A stretch of 10,868 nt of DNA from Baffinella frigidus (GCA_026770585.1 MU646401.1:225419-236286), one strand, 5' to 3'; positions 1 to 5,455 are shown, counted from the stretch's first letter. A program made the numbers and translations. The notes: generated from the sequence alone by a model not told the origin.

Positions 1-102
1 TCCCTCCCTTTTGCCTGCCTCTCTGCCCCTTCGGTGGTGGTGTAACGAGCGCCTGAACAGGCCGGAGGCTGATGTCTGTTGGGGGTGGTGTCATTTGCAC
101 AG

Positions 103-174
103 GCGTCGTGGGTCGGGATCATGGGGGTGCTGATCGCGCTTACGGGCGGCGCTGTCTACTCCCCGGCGGGCGAG
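103..174 (+). CDS. Orphan exon-like island, hydrophobic segment
   Basis: A 24-codon open stretch is bounded by CAG (100-102) and by GAG followed by a GT donor (175-176), phase 0 at both ends. It encodes ASWVGIMGVLIALTGG followed by AVYSPAGE, a plausible single membrane-spanning helix followed by a polar turn. GC-rich third positions match the beta-tubulin gene. The next acceptor-like site is a pyrimidine-rich run ending in CAG at 429-431; splicing there would add 16 codons and a stop at 480-482, but the intron could equally be longer. The frame is also open upstream of the acceptor, so the left boundary is not certain. I do not recognise the protein. It could be an internal exon of a gene starting left of the window or a captured gene fragment. 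Confidence 0.4.
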
Positions 175-177
175 GTC

Positions 178-392
178 CTACACCCTACACCCTACACCCT
201 ACACCCTACACCCTACACCCTACACCCCACACCCTACACCCTACACCCTACACCCTACACCATACACCCTACACCCTACAACATACACCCTACACCCTGC
301 ACCCTACACCCTGCACCCTGCACCCTACATCCTACACCCTACACCTTGCACCCTACACCCTGCACCTTACATCCTACACCCTACACCCTGCA
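178..392. repeat. (TGTAGGG)n telomere-like minisatellite
   Basis: About 30 tandem copies of CCCTACA on this strand (TGTAGGG on the other), with point variants such as CCCTGCA, CCATACA and TCCTACA that increase toward the right. The unit is one base away from the plant-type telomere repeat TTTAGGG. The array starts directly after a possible splice donor (175) and ends shortly before a pyrimidine-rich CAG (431), so it may fill most of an intron. Open frames through it are artefacts of the seven-base period. Confidence 0.95.
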
Positions 393-571
393 TGATCTCC
401 TGTGCCAGCTTCCCCGCTCGCTCTCCCTCAGTTTAACCATGGTAGGCGTATGGTTCAAACGGTGTCCGTTGGACCAGGCTAGCTGTACGGTTCAGACTAT
501 GGCATTGGCCATGCCGCTCTCGAGCAAGGAGGGAACAACTTAAAGGGTTTAAAAGACCTTCACCTGAATCC

Positions 572-590
572 GAGGCCAGATTCTGGCCTC
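572..590. repeat. Short hairpin GAGGCCAG-ATT-CTGGCCTC
   Basis: A perfect 8-bp stem with a 3-base loop, followed after a few bases by TTTTATT. In a bacterium this would resemble a factor-independent terminator. Here it is most likely one more small palindrome in a palindrome-rich region. Otherwise 393-632 holds nothing I can assign. Confidence 0.5.
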
Positions 591-632
591 CGACTTTTAT
601 TGTGTGCCGAGGTCGCTCGGGAGCGGTGGGCG

Positions 633-768
633 TACAAGGTCTTCCCAGATTTTCCCTTAAGTGGCCAGTAGGCTCATACGCCCTACGGTAGGGTCCTAGG
701 ACCTGCCTAGGGCGAGTTAGGGTGAATATTCACCCTATGGGCACTTGAGGGATACCACACGGTAGAGG
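633..768 (+). repeat. Duplicated unit, left copy, containing family-1 element copy 1
   Basis: The family-1 element lies at about 649-754, with its left end decayed to TTTCCCTTAAGTGGCCA and its right end GCACTTGAGGGATA. It carries the core CCCTACGGTAGGGTCCTAGG and a perfect subterminal palindrome AGGGTGAATATTCACCCT (719-736). Both flanks, TACAAGGTCTTCNCAG on the left and ACCACACGGTAGAGGC on the right, recur around copy 3 (957-1061). The whole segment was therefore duplicated rather than inserted twice. Confidence 0.75.
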
Positions 769-835
769 CAGCCTAGGACCCCCCCAGCGGCGGTGCGTGT
801 CGTATTCGCGAGTAGCCCCAGCATCCGTGGGGGGT

Positions 836-940
836 TATCCCTGAAGTGACCAGTAGGCTCATACGCCCTACGGTAGGGCCCTAGGACCTGCCTAGGACCT
901 CTAGGCCCTCAAATTTGTGGGCCTGGTCACCTAAGGGATA
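836..940 (+). mobile_element. Family-1 TA inverted-repeat element, copy 2
   Basis: It begins TATCCCTGAAGTGACCA and ends TGGTCACCTAAGGGATA, near-complementary termini each ending in TA. The body reads AGTAGGCTCATACGCCCTAC, then GGTAGGGCCCTAGG, and ends in a subterminal palindrome at 904-923 (GGCCCTCAAA/TTTGTGGGCC, one mismatch). At about 105 bp and without coding capacity it fits a MITE of Tc1/mariner-like type, by its TA ends. It lies between the two copies of the 633-768 duplication. Confidence 0.8.
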
Positions 941-956
941 CAAGGTCTTCACAGAA

Positions 957-1061
957 TATCCCTTAAGTGCCCAGTAGGCTCATACGCCCTACCGTAGGGC
1001 CCTAGGACCTACCTAGGACCTCTTGGCCTGCAAATTTGCAGGCCTGGGCACTTAAGGGATA
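957..1061 (+). mobile_element. Family-1 TA inverted-repeat element, copy 3
   Basis: It begins TATCCCTTAAGTGCCCA and ends TGGGCACTTAAGGGATA, perfectly complementary 17-bp termini that include the G-to-C change in both arms. It carries the core CCCTACCGTAGGGCCCTAGG and a perfect 20-bp subterminal palindrome GGCCTGCAAATTTGCAGGCC at 1025-1044. It sits in the right copy of a duplicated unit spanning about 938-1076. Confidence 0.85.
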
Positions 1062-1211
1062 CCACACGGTAGAGGCCTGCCCCTGGTGCCACTCGAGGCC
1101 AGAAAGGGGGCTATTTTAAAACCTGGGGTCCTTAACAAGTGGGGCGGTGTGTGGTAATTTTTACATAAAGAGTGCGGTGTAGGAGTCGTCGCTCTTCCTT
1201 ACTCAAAGTGG

Positions 1212-1243
1212 CCGACTATTCTCAAGTTGACATGCTGGGTTTG
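1212..1243 (+). repeat. Dispersed 32-bp repeat, copy 1
   Basis: CTCAAGTTGACATGCTGGGT followed by TTGCGGTACAAA recurs at 6121-6153 as CTCAAGGCGACATGCTGGCT followed by TTGCGGCACAAA, with a handful of differences. Function unknown. The rest of 1080-1317 holds nothing recognisable. Confidence 0.55.
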
Positions 1244-1317
1244 CGGTACAAACCCGTTGTCCGCACGCCTCTCCTTGCTCTGAACCTGAGCTTCCCGCGG
1301 CTGCGCCATCAGACAAA

Positions 1318-1453
1318 CCACCAACCCTCACAACTTGGGCAAATCGAAAAAGTCAAAAACACCAAATTCCCTTGGAGGCCGTGAATCCGACGGCCTTCAA
1401 GGGGATTTTTGGAGCCATTTTCCCCGATTTGCCCAGACTGTGAGGGTTGGTGG
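1318..1453. repeat. Foldback (inverted repeat) with ~62-bp arms
   Basis: The left arm 1318-1380 begins CCACCAACCCTCACAACTTG and ends CTTGGAGGCC. The right arm 1392-1453 begins GGCCTTCAAGGGGA and ends GTGAGGGTTGGTGG. The outer 14 bp and the segment GGGCAAATCG pair perfectly, and the middle is imperfect. The loop is about 11 bases. The outer arm (CCACC, CAACTT, GGGCAAAT) resembles the arm of the foldback at 10059-10207, so the two may be distant relatives. No coding capacity. Confidence 0.85.
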
Positions 1454-1549
1454 AACGCGGGGCTCTCCCTGTGTCTGCGCCTGAAGCGCACACACTGTGC
1501 AGCTCTCAAGTATTCCGTTTTTCTGAATTCGGTGGTGCCTCGGTGACAG

Positions 1550-1606
1550 GGGACGGTGTTCGACGCGCTGCCCTCGCGTGTGGGGGAGGTGGGGGGCATC
1601 TACGGC
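1550..1606 (+). pseudogene. Truncated duplicate of the 1705-1854 exon start
   Basis: After a CAG (1547-1549), 19 codons match the first 19 codons of the exon at 1705 with few changes, reading GTVFDALPSRVGEVGGIYG. The match then ends abruptly and the frame reaches TAA a few codons later. The matching acceptor trinucleotide is included, so a tandem duplication of about 155 bp of period copied the splice acceptor and exon start. It is probably non-functional, or at most a cryptic alternative acceptor. Confidence 0.55.
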
Positions 1607-1704
1607 ATGCTAACTTAACAATAGTCGGCCAACCCACCTGAGGCAGGGCCAGAGATGCCCTGTGTGTGTGCGTGACTGACGGCTAACCCCCAAAGCCTCA
1701 ACAG

Positions 1705-1854
1705 GGGACGGTGTTCGAGGCTCTGCCCTCGCGGGTGGGGGAGGTGGGGGACATCTACGGCGTCAAGACGTCCTCGCTCCCGCCCGGCGCACGGTCCTAC
1801 TACGACACGCTGGGCGACTCGGTGGTGTGGAGCGTGCGGTACGACTTTGGGATG
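1705..1854 (+). CDS. Exon-like island of an unrecognised protein (50 codons)
   Basis: An open stretch of 50 codons is bounded by CAACAG at 1699-1704 and a GTGCGT donor at 1855-1860, phase 0 at both ends. It begins GTVFEALPSRVGEVGDIYG and ends SVVWSVRYDFGM, and third positions are strongly G/C as in beta-tubulin. The donor matches the GTGCGC donor of the beta-tubulin intron. The frame continues into satellite sequence beyond the donor, which supports an exon boundary there. I do not recognise a family. It may belong to one gene with the islands at 103-174 and 3527-3610, since all are phase 0 and same-strand, but nothing in the sequence proves it. Confidence 0.5.
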
Positions 1855-1899
1855 GTGCGTCGCCCCGCACCGCACTCCCCCATATCCTGTCCATCGCCC

Positions 1900-1900
1900 C

Positions 1901-1951
<51 letters not shown>

Positions 1952-1953
1952 CC
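1900..1953. repeat. (CCCTCA)n hexamer satellite, array 1
   Basis: About nine tandem CCCTCA units (TGAGGG on the minus strand), nearly perfect. From 1954 to about 2098 the same period decays into CCTGAG, CCTGCG and CCTCGG hexamers, as if the array had aged from one end. It lies just inside a possible intron starting at 1855. The arginine/valine- or proline/serine-rich open frames here are period artefacts. Confidence 0.95.
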
Positions 1954-2091
1954 AGAGCCAGAGCCTCGCCCCTCCTGAGCCTGCGCCGCAGCCTGAGCCT
2001 CGGCCTCAGCCTGCGCGAGACCCTGGCCCTGAACCTGAACCCGAGCATGAGCATGGGCCTGAGCTTGCCCTGCCCTCCCAGAACCTGCGCC

Positions 2092-2137
2092 TGCTCCTAG
2101 GGGTGGCGCGGCTCCTTATGAGCGAGGTACCCCTGTA
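2092..2137 (+). mobile_element. Family-2 element, right-end remnant
   Basis: CTCCTAGGGGTGGCGCGGCT followed by CCTTATGAGCGAGGTACCCCTGTA matches the right end of the family-2 elements. Its left portion is missing. It is joined head to head to the next copy, forming a palindrome at 2115-2150 with 15-bp arms (CTTATGAGCGAGGTA / TACCTCGCTCATAAG). Confidence 0.65.
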
Positions 2138-2250
2138 CCTCGCTCATAAGAAACCGCCCCCCCTCCATACGACGACCGTAGGGCCCTCGGAATAGGCCTA
2201 CTGTAGAGTTCTAGGGGGGCGCGTTCTCTTATGAGCGATGTACCCCTGTA
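2136..2250 (+). mobile_element. Family-2 TA inverted-repeat element, copy A
   Basis: The left end TACCTCGCTCATAAGAAACC lacks the usual outer TACAGGGG; the right end reads CTTATGAGCGATGTACCCCTGTA. The body contains ACCGTAGGGCCCTCGG and a GGCCTACTGTAGAG block, the family core. No coding capacity. It separates the two CCCTCA satellite arrays. Confidence 0.75.
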
Positions 2251-2290
2251 CCCCTGCAGCTCCCGAGGCGGGCCTGTCCCGCGCGAGTCC

Positions 2291-2350
2291 TCCTCACCCT
2301 CACCCTCACCCTCACCCTCGCCCTCACCCTCGCCCTCACCCTCACCCTCG

Positions 2351-2381
<31 letters not shown>

Positions 2382-2384
2382 CCT
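2291..2384. repeat. (CCCTCA)n hexamer satellite, array 2
   Basis: About 15 CCCTCA units with occasional CCCTCG variants, followed to about 2430 by degenerate CCTGAG/CCTGCG hexamers exactly as after array 1. The two arrays may be one array split by insertion of the family-2 elements between them. Confidence 0.95.
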
Positions 2385-2479
2385 GAGCCCCGCCCCCTGA
2401 GCCTGAACCTGCGCCTGCGCCTCGCGTGCATGCGTGCATGCTTCCCCATGTACCGAGTCTCAGCTTTCCGCGGTCGGTG

Positions 2480-2623
2480 TATCCCTCATGTGGCCAGTAG
2501 CCAAAACGCTCGTACCGTAGGGCATATGTAGGAGCCTAGGACCTGTGGGCATACGTGGGAGCCTAGGACCTGTGGAGGGTCAAATATGACCCCCTGGCCA
2601 CTTAAGGGGCCTCTTAAGGGGTA
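2480..2623 (+). mobile_element. Family-1 TA inverted-repeat element, copy 4
   Basis: It begins TATCCCTCATGTGGCCAGTAG; its right end is extended by a small duplication (CTTAAGGGG twice) and ends at a TA shared with copy 5. The internal GGGAGCCTAGGACCTGTGG motif is also duplicated. The subterminal palindrome is GGGTCAAATATGACCC (2577-2592), with one central mismatch. Confidence 0.75.
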
Positions 2624-2724
2624 TCCCTTAAGTGGCCAGTAGGCTCATACGCCCTACCGTAGGGCCCCACGACCTGCCTAGGGCCTCAGGGGGCCTATTT
2701 GAACCCCTGGCCACTTAAAGGATA
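2622..2724 (+). mobile_element. Family-1 TA inverted-repeat element, copy 5
   Basis: It begins TATCCCTTAAGTGGCCAGTA and ends TGGCCACTTAAAGGATA, with the core CCCTACCGTAGGGCCCCACG. The subterminal stem is CAGGGG / CCCCTG around a degenerate centre. It adjoins copy 4 directly, sharing one TA. Confidence 0.8.
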
Positions 2725-2824
2725 TATATTCTCAACCAATACACCGTATGGTGCTCCCCGCTGGATTCATTTTGGCGTGCACTGCTGCTTGCGTGCAGTC
2801 CACTGACAACACTTCAGACCTGCA

Positions 2825-2938
2825 CGTTCTTAATACATACCCCCGTATGGCGTATGGGTTCTTAATAAGTACAATAGGGCTGATTCGTTCTTAAAAAACA
2901 TAACACTTGGCATGCTTGTTCTTAACACATACACCAGA
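2825..2938 (+). repeat. Degenerate ~30-bp tandem repeat with TTCTTAA
   Basis: The word GTTCTTAA recurs near 2826, 2859, 2885 and 2918, mostly followed by ACATAC-like sequence, giving a decayed tandem repeat of about 26-33 bp. From 2940 to 3275 I see no gene. That stretch holds a hairpin GGACCTTA-aataag-TAAGGTCC (about 3096-3117) followed by AGGGCTTATTCG, which resembles fragments of the family-4 element. Confidence 0.45.
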
Positions 2939-3275
2939 CAGGGGGTTGCTCTGATTACTGATTACTGAATTTATTAAAGAGGGTTCGCCGTTATTGCCTA
3001 ACCCGTGCCATCACCAGACTATGATCGGTCCATTTTATACCCCGCTCAGTACTCGAAGTTGAGGTCACACCATTTTGAGGGGTCTGGTGTGCGGACCTTA
3101 AATAAGTAAGGTCCACAGAAGGGCTTATTCGTTCCTCACAGAACACCATATGGAGTTTCAGTGTTTTTTGTTATCGAAACACGATATGGTTTACGTGTGC
3201 TTACGGGAGCTTACAGGGGTATCTGGGATAAAAAGAAACCAGAACTTAAGAACACAGACCAGATTTGGGCCCCCC

Positions 3276-3350
3276 GTTTTCTTAATTTAGTACCAGAGGG
3301 TTGACTAAATCTTGCGTTTAGTCAACCCTCTGGTACTAGTTTAAGAAAAC
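3276..3350. repeat. Near-perfect foldback with 34-bp arms
   Basis: The left arm 3276-3309 begins GTTTTCTTAATTTAGTACCA and ends GGGTTGACTAAA. The right arm 3317-3350 begins TTTAGTCAACCCTCTGGTAC and ends TTTAAGAAAAC. Only two positions fail to pair, and the loop is seven bases. Transcribed, it would give a stable hairpin of pre-miRNA size. No target or expression evidence is visible. Confidence 0.9.
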
Positions 3351-3383
3351 AGGCACCGATCGATGTCGGAGTACCCGTGTTCG

Positions 3384-3488
3384 TATCCCTCAAGTGGCGA
3401 GGCGGTCAAAATTGACCGCCAAGAGGTCCTAGGCAGGTCCTAGGGCCCTACGGTAGGGCGTATGGGCCGACTCGCCACTTGAGGGATA
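3384..3488 (-). mobile_element. Family-1 TA inverted-repeat element, copy 6 (reverse)
   Basis: The only family-1 copy in reverse orientation. Its termini TATCCCTCAAGTGGCGA and TCGCCACTTGAGGGATA are perfectly complementary, and both arms carry the same departures from the family (TCAAG, GGCGA). The subterminal palindrome GGCGGTCAAAATTGACCGCC (3401-3420) pairs fully outside its two central bases. Confidence 0.85.
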
Positions 3489-3526
3489 GCCCAGATACCC
3501 TTGTAACAAATACTCCACTTGAGCAG

Positions 3527-3610
3527 ATCACGTACGTGGGGAACAACATGGCGGACGCCTACCAAATGCAGACCTGGCACAACATCCTCCGCGCCGCCGT
3601 CTCCATCTAA
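3527..3610 (+). CDS. Putative terminal exon of an unrecognised protein (27 codons + stop)
   Basis: After GAGCAG (3521-3526) a phase-0 open stretch encodes ITYVGNNMADAYQMQTWHN then ILRAAVSI and ends in TAA at 3608-3610. A second, diverged copy of its last 16 codons lies at 4029-4079 and keeps the frame and the stop. Three of the six base differences are synonymous third-position changes, mildly favouring past selection for protein. An independent start at the ATG of 3548 would give a 20-residue peptide. I do not recognise the family. Confidence 0.4.
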   Translation: MTYVGNNMADAYQMQTWHNILRAAVSI

Positions 3611-3909
3611 CGCGCCTAGCTAGGACCTAAAGCGTCTAGATCTAACAGCCTTCCGGCGACCTCCAGTACAAATCAAGGGGAATGAGAAAGGCGGTTTGCT
3701 CCTAGATGTAGTAGCAAATCGCCCTTCTCGAAGGCGATTGGCTACCAGAGCAAATCGCCTTTCTCGGATGCGGTTTGCGGCAAACGACGAGGGCTGGTGG
3801 GAGATGGTGCGGCGAGGTGGGGGTTGGGGGGCTGGAATCGTGTGAGTAGAGTTGCGAAAGGGTGTATTGTCGCGTGTCGTGTCTGCGAAGGGGCGCGCTG
3901 CCGCGTGGC
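3560..3909 (+). repeat. Segmental duplication, copy 1
   Basis: About 350 bp from the codons YQMQTWHN to about 3909 is repeated at 4029-4500. Shared blocks include TCTAACAGCCTTCCGGCGAC, GAGGGCTGGTGG, GTGTGAGTAGAG and GTGTCGTGTCTGCGAA. It includes a tandem set of small palindromes of the form AGCAAATCGCC-TTTCTCGA-AGGCGATTTGCT at about 3685-3782. Apart from the putative terminal exon it shows no convincing coding frame. Confidence 0.9.
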
Positions 3910-3930
3910 ATTCTCAGCGTGACGGACGCG

Positions 3931-4027
3931 TATCCCGTAAGTGGCCAGTAGGCTCATACGCCCTACCGTAGGGCCCTAGGACCAGCCTAAGGGAAGTTAG
4001 GGTCCCCCTGTGGTCACTTGAGGGATA
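3931..4027 (+). mobile_element. Family-1 TA inverted-repeat element, copy 7
   Basis: It begins TATCCCGTAAGTGGCCAGTA and ends TGGTCACTTGAGGGATA, with the core CCCTACCGTAGGGCCCTAGG. The subterminal palindrome is eroded here. It lies between the two segmental duplicates and abuts the start of the second, so its right end marks the breakpoint. Confidence 0.8.
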
Positions 4028-4028
4028 G

Positions 4029-4500
4029 TACCAAATGCGCACCTGGCACAACATCCTTCGCGCTGCGGTCTGCATCTAACGCGGCTAGATAGGATCTCAA
4101 GTGTTTGGATCTAACAGCCTTCCGGCGACCTCCAGTACAAATCGAGGGGATTGAGAAAGGCGGTTTGCCGCTAGATGTAGGAGCAAATCGTCTTTCTCGA
4201 AGGCGATTTGCTACTAGCAAATCGCCTTTCTCGAAGGCGGTTTGCTACTACAGGGGTACCTCACTCATAAGAAACCGCCCCCCCCCCAGGAACACCATAA
4301 GGCCCTAGGCATAGGCCTACTGCAGGGTCCTACGGGGTAGCGCTTTCTTATGAGCGAGGTGCTCCTGTACATGTCGAGGGCTGGTGGAAGGTGGTGCGGC
4401 GGAGTGGGAGGGGGTGGGAGGGGGGTTCTGGCGTGTGAGTAGAGGTGCGAAAGGGTGCGGCGCCGTGTGTCGTGTCTGCGAAAGGGCGCCTGCATGTGGA
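4029..4500 (+). repeat. Segmental duplication, copy 2, interrupted by an element
   Basis: It matches 3560-3909 but is longer because the family-2 element copy B (4249-4370) lies inside. The first 51 bp (4029-4079) encode YQMRTWHNILRAAVCI and a stop, an exon remnant lacking the 5' part of copy 1. The hairpin units AGCAAATCG...CGATTTGCT are present as two tandem copies of about 33 bp near 4170-4248. Confidence 0.9.
4249..4370 (+). mobile_element. Family-2 TA inverted-repeat element, copy B
   Basis: It begins TACAGGGGTACCTCACTCAT and ends TTATGAGCGAGGTGCTCCTGTA. GAAACCGCC plus a C run follows the left end, and the core CCTAGGCATAGGCCTACTGC lies in the middle. It interrupts segmental copy 2 at a point where copy 1 (about 3773-3790) has no element, so it inserted after or between the duplication events, apparently at a TA. 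Confidence 0.85.
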
Positions 4501-4604
4501 TGCAAATGATGCTAATCAAGCCTGCTTGCCTGGACCCCAGTCTTGGTGTCTGGGATTACATGTAAGACCTCGACACGCCACGCGAGTCAACAAGGCACCG
4601 CGCC

Positions 4605-4804
4605 CTCTTGCGCAAGCGAGGCACCGCGCGGTGCCTCGCTTTTATCTCAGAAAACGAGTTCTAAAACTCGTTTTCTTAAGTCAATTTCCCTTCAAATTTG
4701 TCAAGTTATGCGGAAAGTAAAGAATAAGTTGACGAATTCGTAGGGGAATTGACTTAAGAAAACGAGTTTTAGAACTCGTTTTCTGAGATAAGCTTGCGCA
4801 AGAA
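4605..4804. repeat. Large nested foldback (~200 bp)
   Basis: Arms 4642-4689 and 4743-4791 pair over about 47 of 48 positions (TTATCTCAGAAAACGAGTTC through TTAAGTCAA). Each arm holds its own smaller palindrome AAAACGAGTT-CTAA-AACTCGTTTT. The centre (4690-4742) continues as a degenerate stem. Outside, TCTTGCGCAAG on the left (4606-4616) pairs with CTTGCGCAAGA on the right (4793-4803), but the left arm is interrupted by a perfect GC-rich palindrome, GCGAGGCACCGC/GCGGTGCCTCGC (4616-4639), absent from the right arm. No coding capacity. Confidence 0.9.
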
Positions 4805-4838
4805 CTCCAATGGCTTCCGAGACGGGCATAACCCACGC

Positions 4839-4875
4839 TAGAGGGGCACCTCGCTCATAACAATACGCTCCCCCC
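4839..4875 (+). mobile_element. Family-2 element, left-end remnant
   Basis: TAGAGGGGCACCTCGCTCAT followed by AACAATACGCTCCCCCC resembles the family-2 left terminus. The remainder is absent and a family-4 element begins immediately afterwards. Confidence 0.6.
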
Positions 4876-5117
4876 TACAGGGCTTACTCGTACATGAAGT
4901 ACCGCAATACAAGGTACACTAAAAAAAATGAGTTGTGGGCCGCATACCGACCGCTTTTTGCGGTCCTTAGTTTGTACTGGCGTTTTGTAACGGTTTCCGT
5001 TACGCAGTACAAAATTGAAGGACCGCACACCGACCGTGTTTCGCTGACCTTGATAAATTAAGGCCCGCCACCCACCGTCGTCAAAAAGCCGTACCTTGTG
5101 TTCGAGTAAGCTCTGTT
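4876..5117. mobile_element. Family-4 inverted-repeat element, copy 1
   Basis: The left end TACAGGGCTTACTCG and right end CGAGTAAGCTCTGTT are complementary, with a further shared block TACAAGGTAC / GTACCTTGTG inside. The interior has an inverted repeat at about 4960-5026 (GCGGTCCTT...AAGGACCGC) around a GTAACGG/CCGTTAC hairpin. About 242 bp, non-coding. Confidence 0.75.
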
Positions 5118-5125
5118 CTCAGACA

Positions 5126-5168
5126 CTGTGAGCCTCGGTCGGACAGGTGATGAGCCTCAATGGTTGAC
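5126..5168 (+). repeat. Dispersed repeat, copy 1
   Basis: TGTGAGCCTCGGTCGGACAG followed by GTGATGAGCCTCAATGGTTGACT recurs at 9926-9991 as TGTGAGCCTCGGTCAGACAG with further GCGAGCCTC units and then GGTTGACT. The copy at 9926 has one extra unit. Confidence 0.6.
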
Positions 5169-5170
5169 TA

Positions 5171-5389
5171 ATGAAGGTAAGTTCTCTCTCGCTTGTGAGT
5201 TGGGCCTGGGCCGGCGCGGCCTCTCTCCTCCTAAGCGGGGTCTCATCTGGTAGCGAAGGTCGGTTCAGCCTCGGTGGGGCTGCGTACATGGCGGCCGTGT
5301 CGGTAGGAATCAGGATCTCTCTCTACGAGCAGCTCTCTAGGACGAGGCTGGCGATCCTCTTGGCTGCGTCAGCGCGGCGGGAGTGCTGA
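5171..5389 (+). CDS. Doubtful 72-codon reading frame
   Basis: The ATG at 5171 opens 72 codons. The first 30 residues (MKVSSLSLVSWAWAGAASLL and on) look like a signal peptide or one membrane helix, followed by a small, serine- and alanine-rich remainder. The start is only three bases after a dispersed repeat and lies between inverted-repeat elements. ATGAAG is followed by GTAAGT, a strong splice donor consensus, so the ATG could instead end a short exon. I do not recognise the product and chance is a real possibility. No other gene is visible between 5118 and 5455. Confidence 0.2.
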   Translation: MKVSSLSLVSWAWAGAASLLLSGVSSGSEGRFSLGGAAYMAAVSVGIRISLYEQLSRTRLAILLAASARREC

Positions 5390-5455
5390 CTGTTCACCCC
5401 GAATTCAGTCGATCTAATGGCCCAAGGCGGGCTCGTCCTACAGGGGCACATGGGC

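Noticed and set aside
79-543. Proline-, histidine- and tyrosine-rich repeat protein from the TGTAGGG array
   Set aside because: The 21-bp coding period follows automatically from a 7-bp repeat, and variants in the array are not biased to third positions.
1763-2439. Repeat proteins (GE)n, (VR)n and (PH)n from the CCCTCA arrays
   Set aside because: Several frames are open because the hexamer contains no stop; the arrays behave as non-coding satellites flanked by decayed hexamers.
3685-4248. CRISPR array
   Set aside because: The repeated units are themselves palindromic and abut one another without unique spacers of uniform length. No cas genes are present.
4616-4652. GC-rich palindrome followed by TTTT as a bacterial-type terminator
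   Set aside because: The window is eukaryotic, and the palindrome is an insertion in one arm of a larger foldback, not downstream of a gene.
4445-4720. A 91-codon reading frame
   Set aside because: It runs through the end of the segmental duplicate and into the foldback arm, so it is composed of repeat DNA with no protein-like character.
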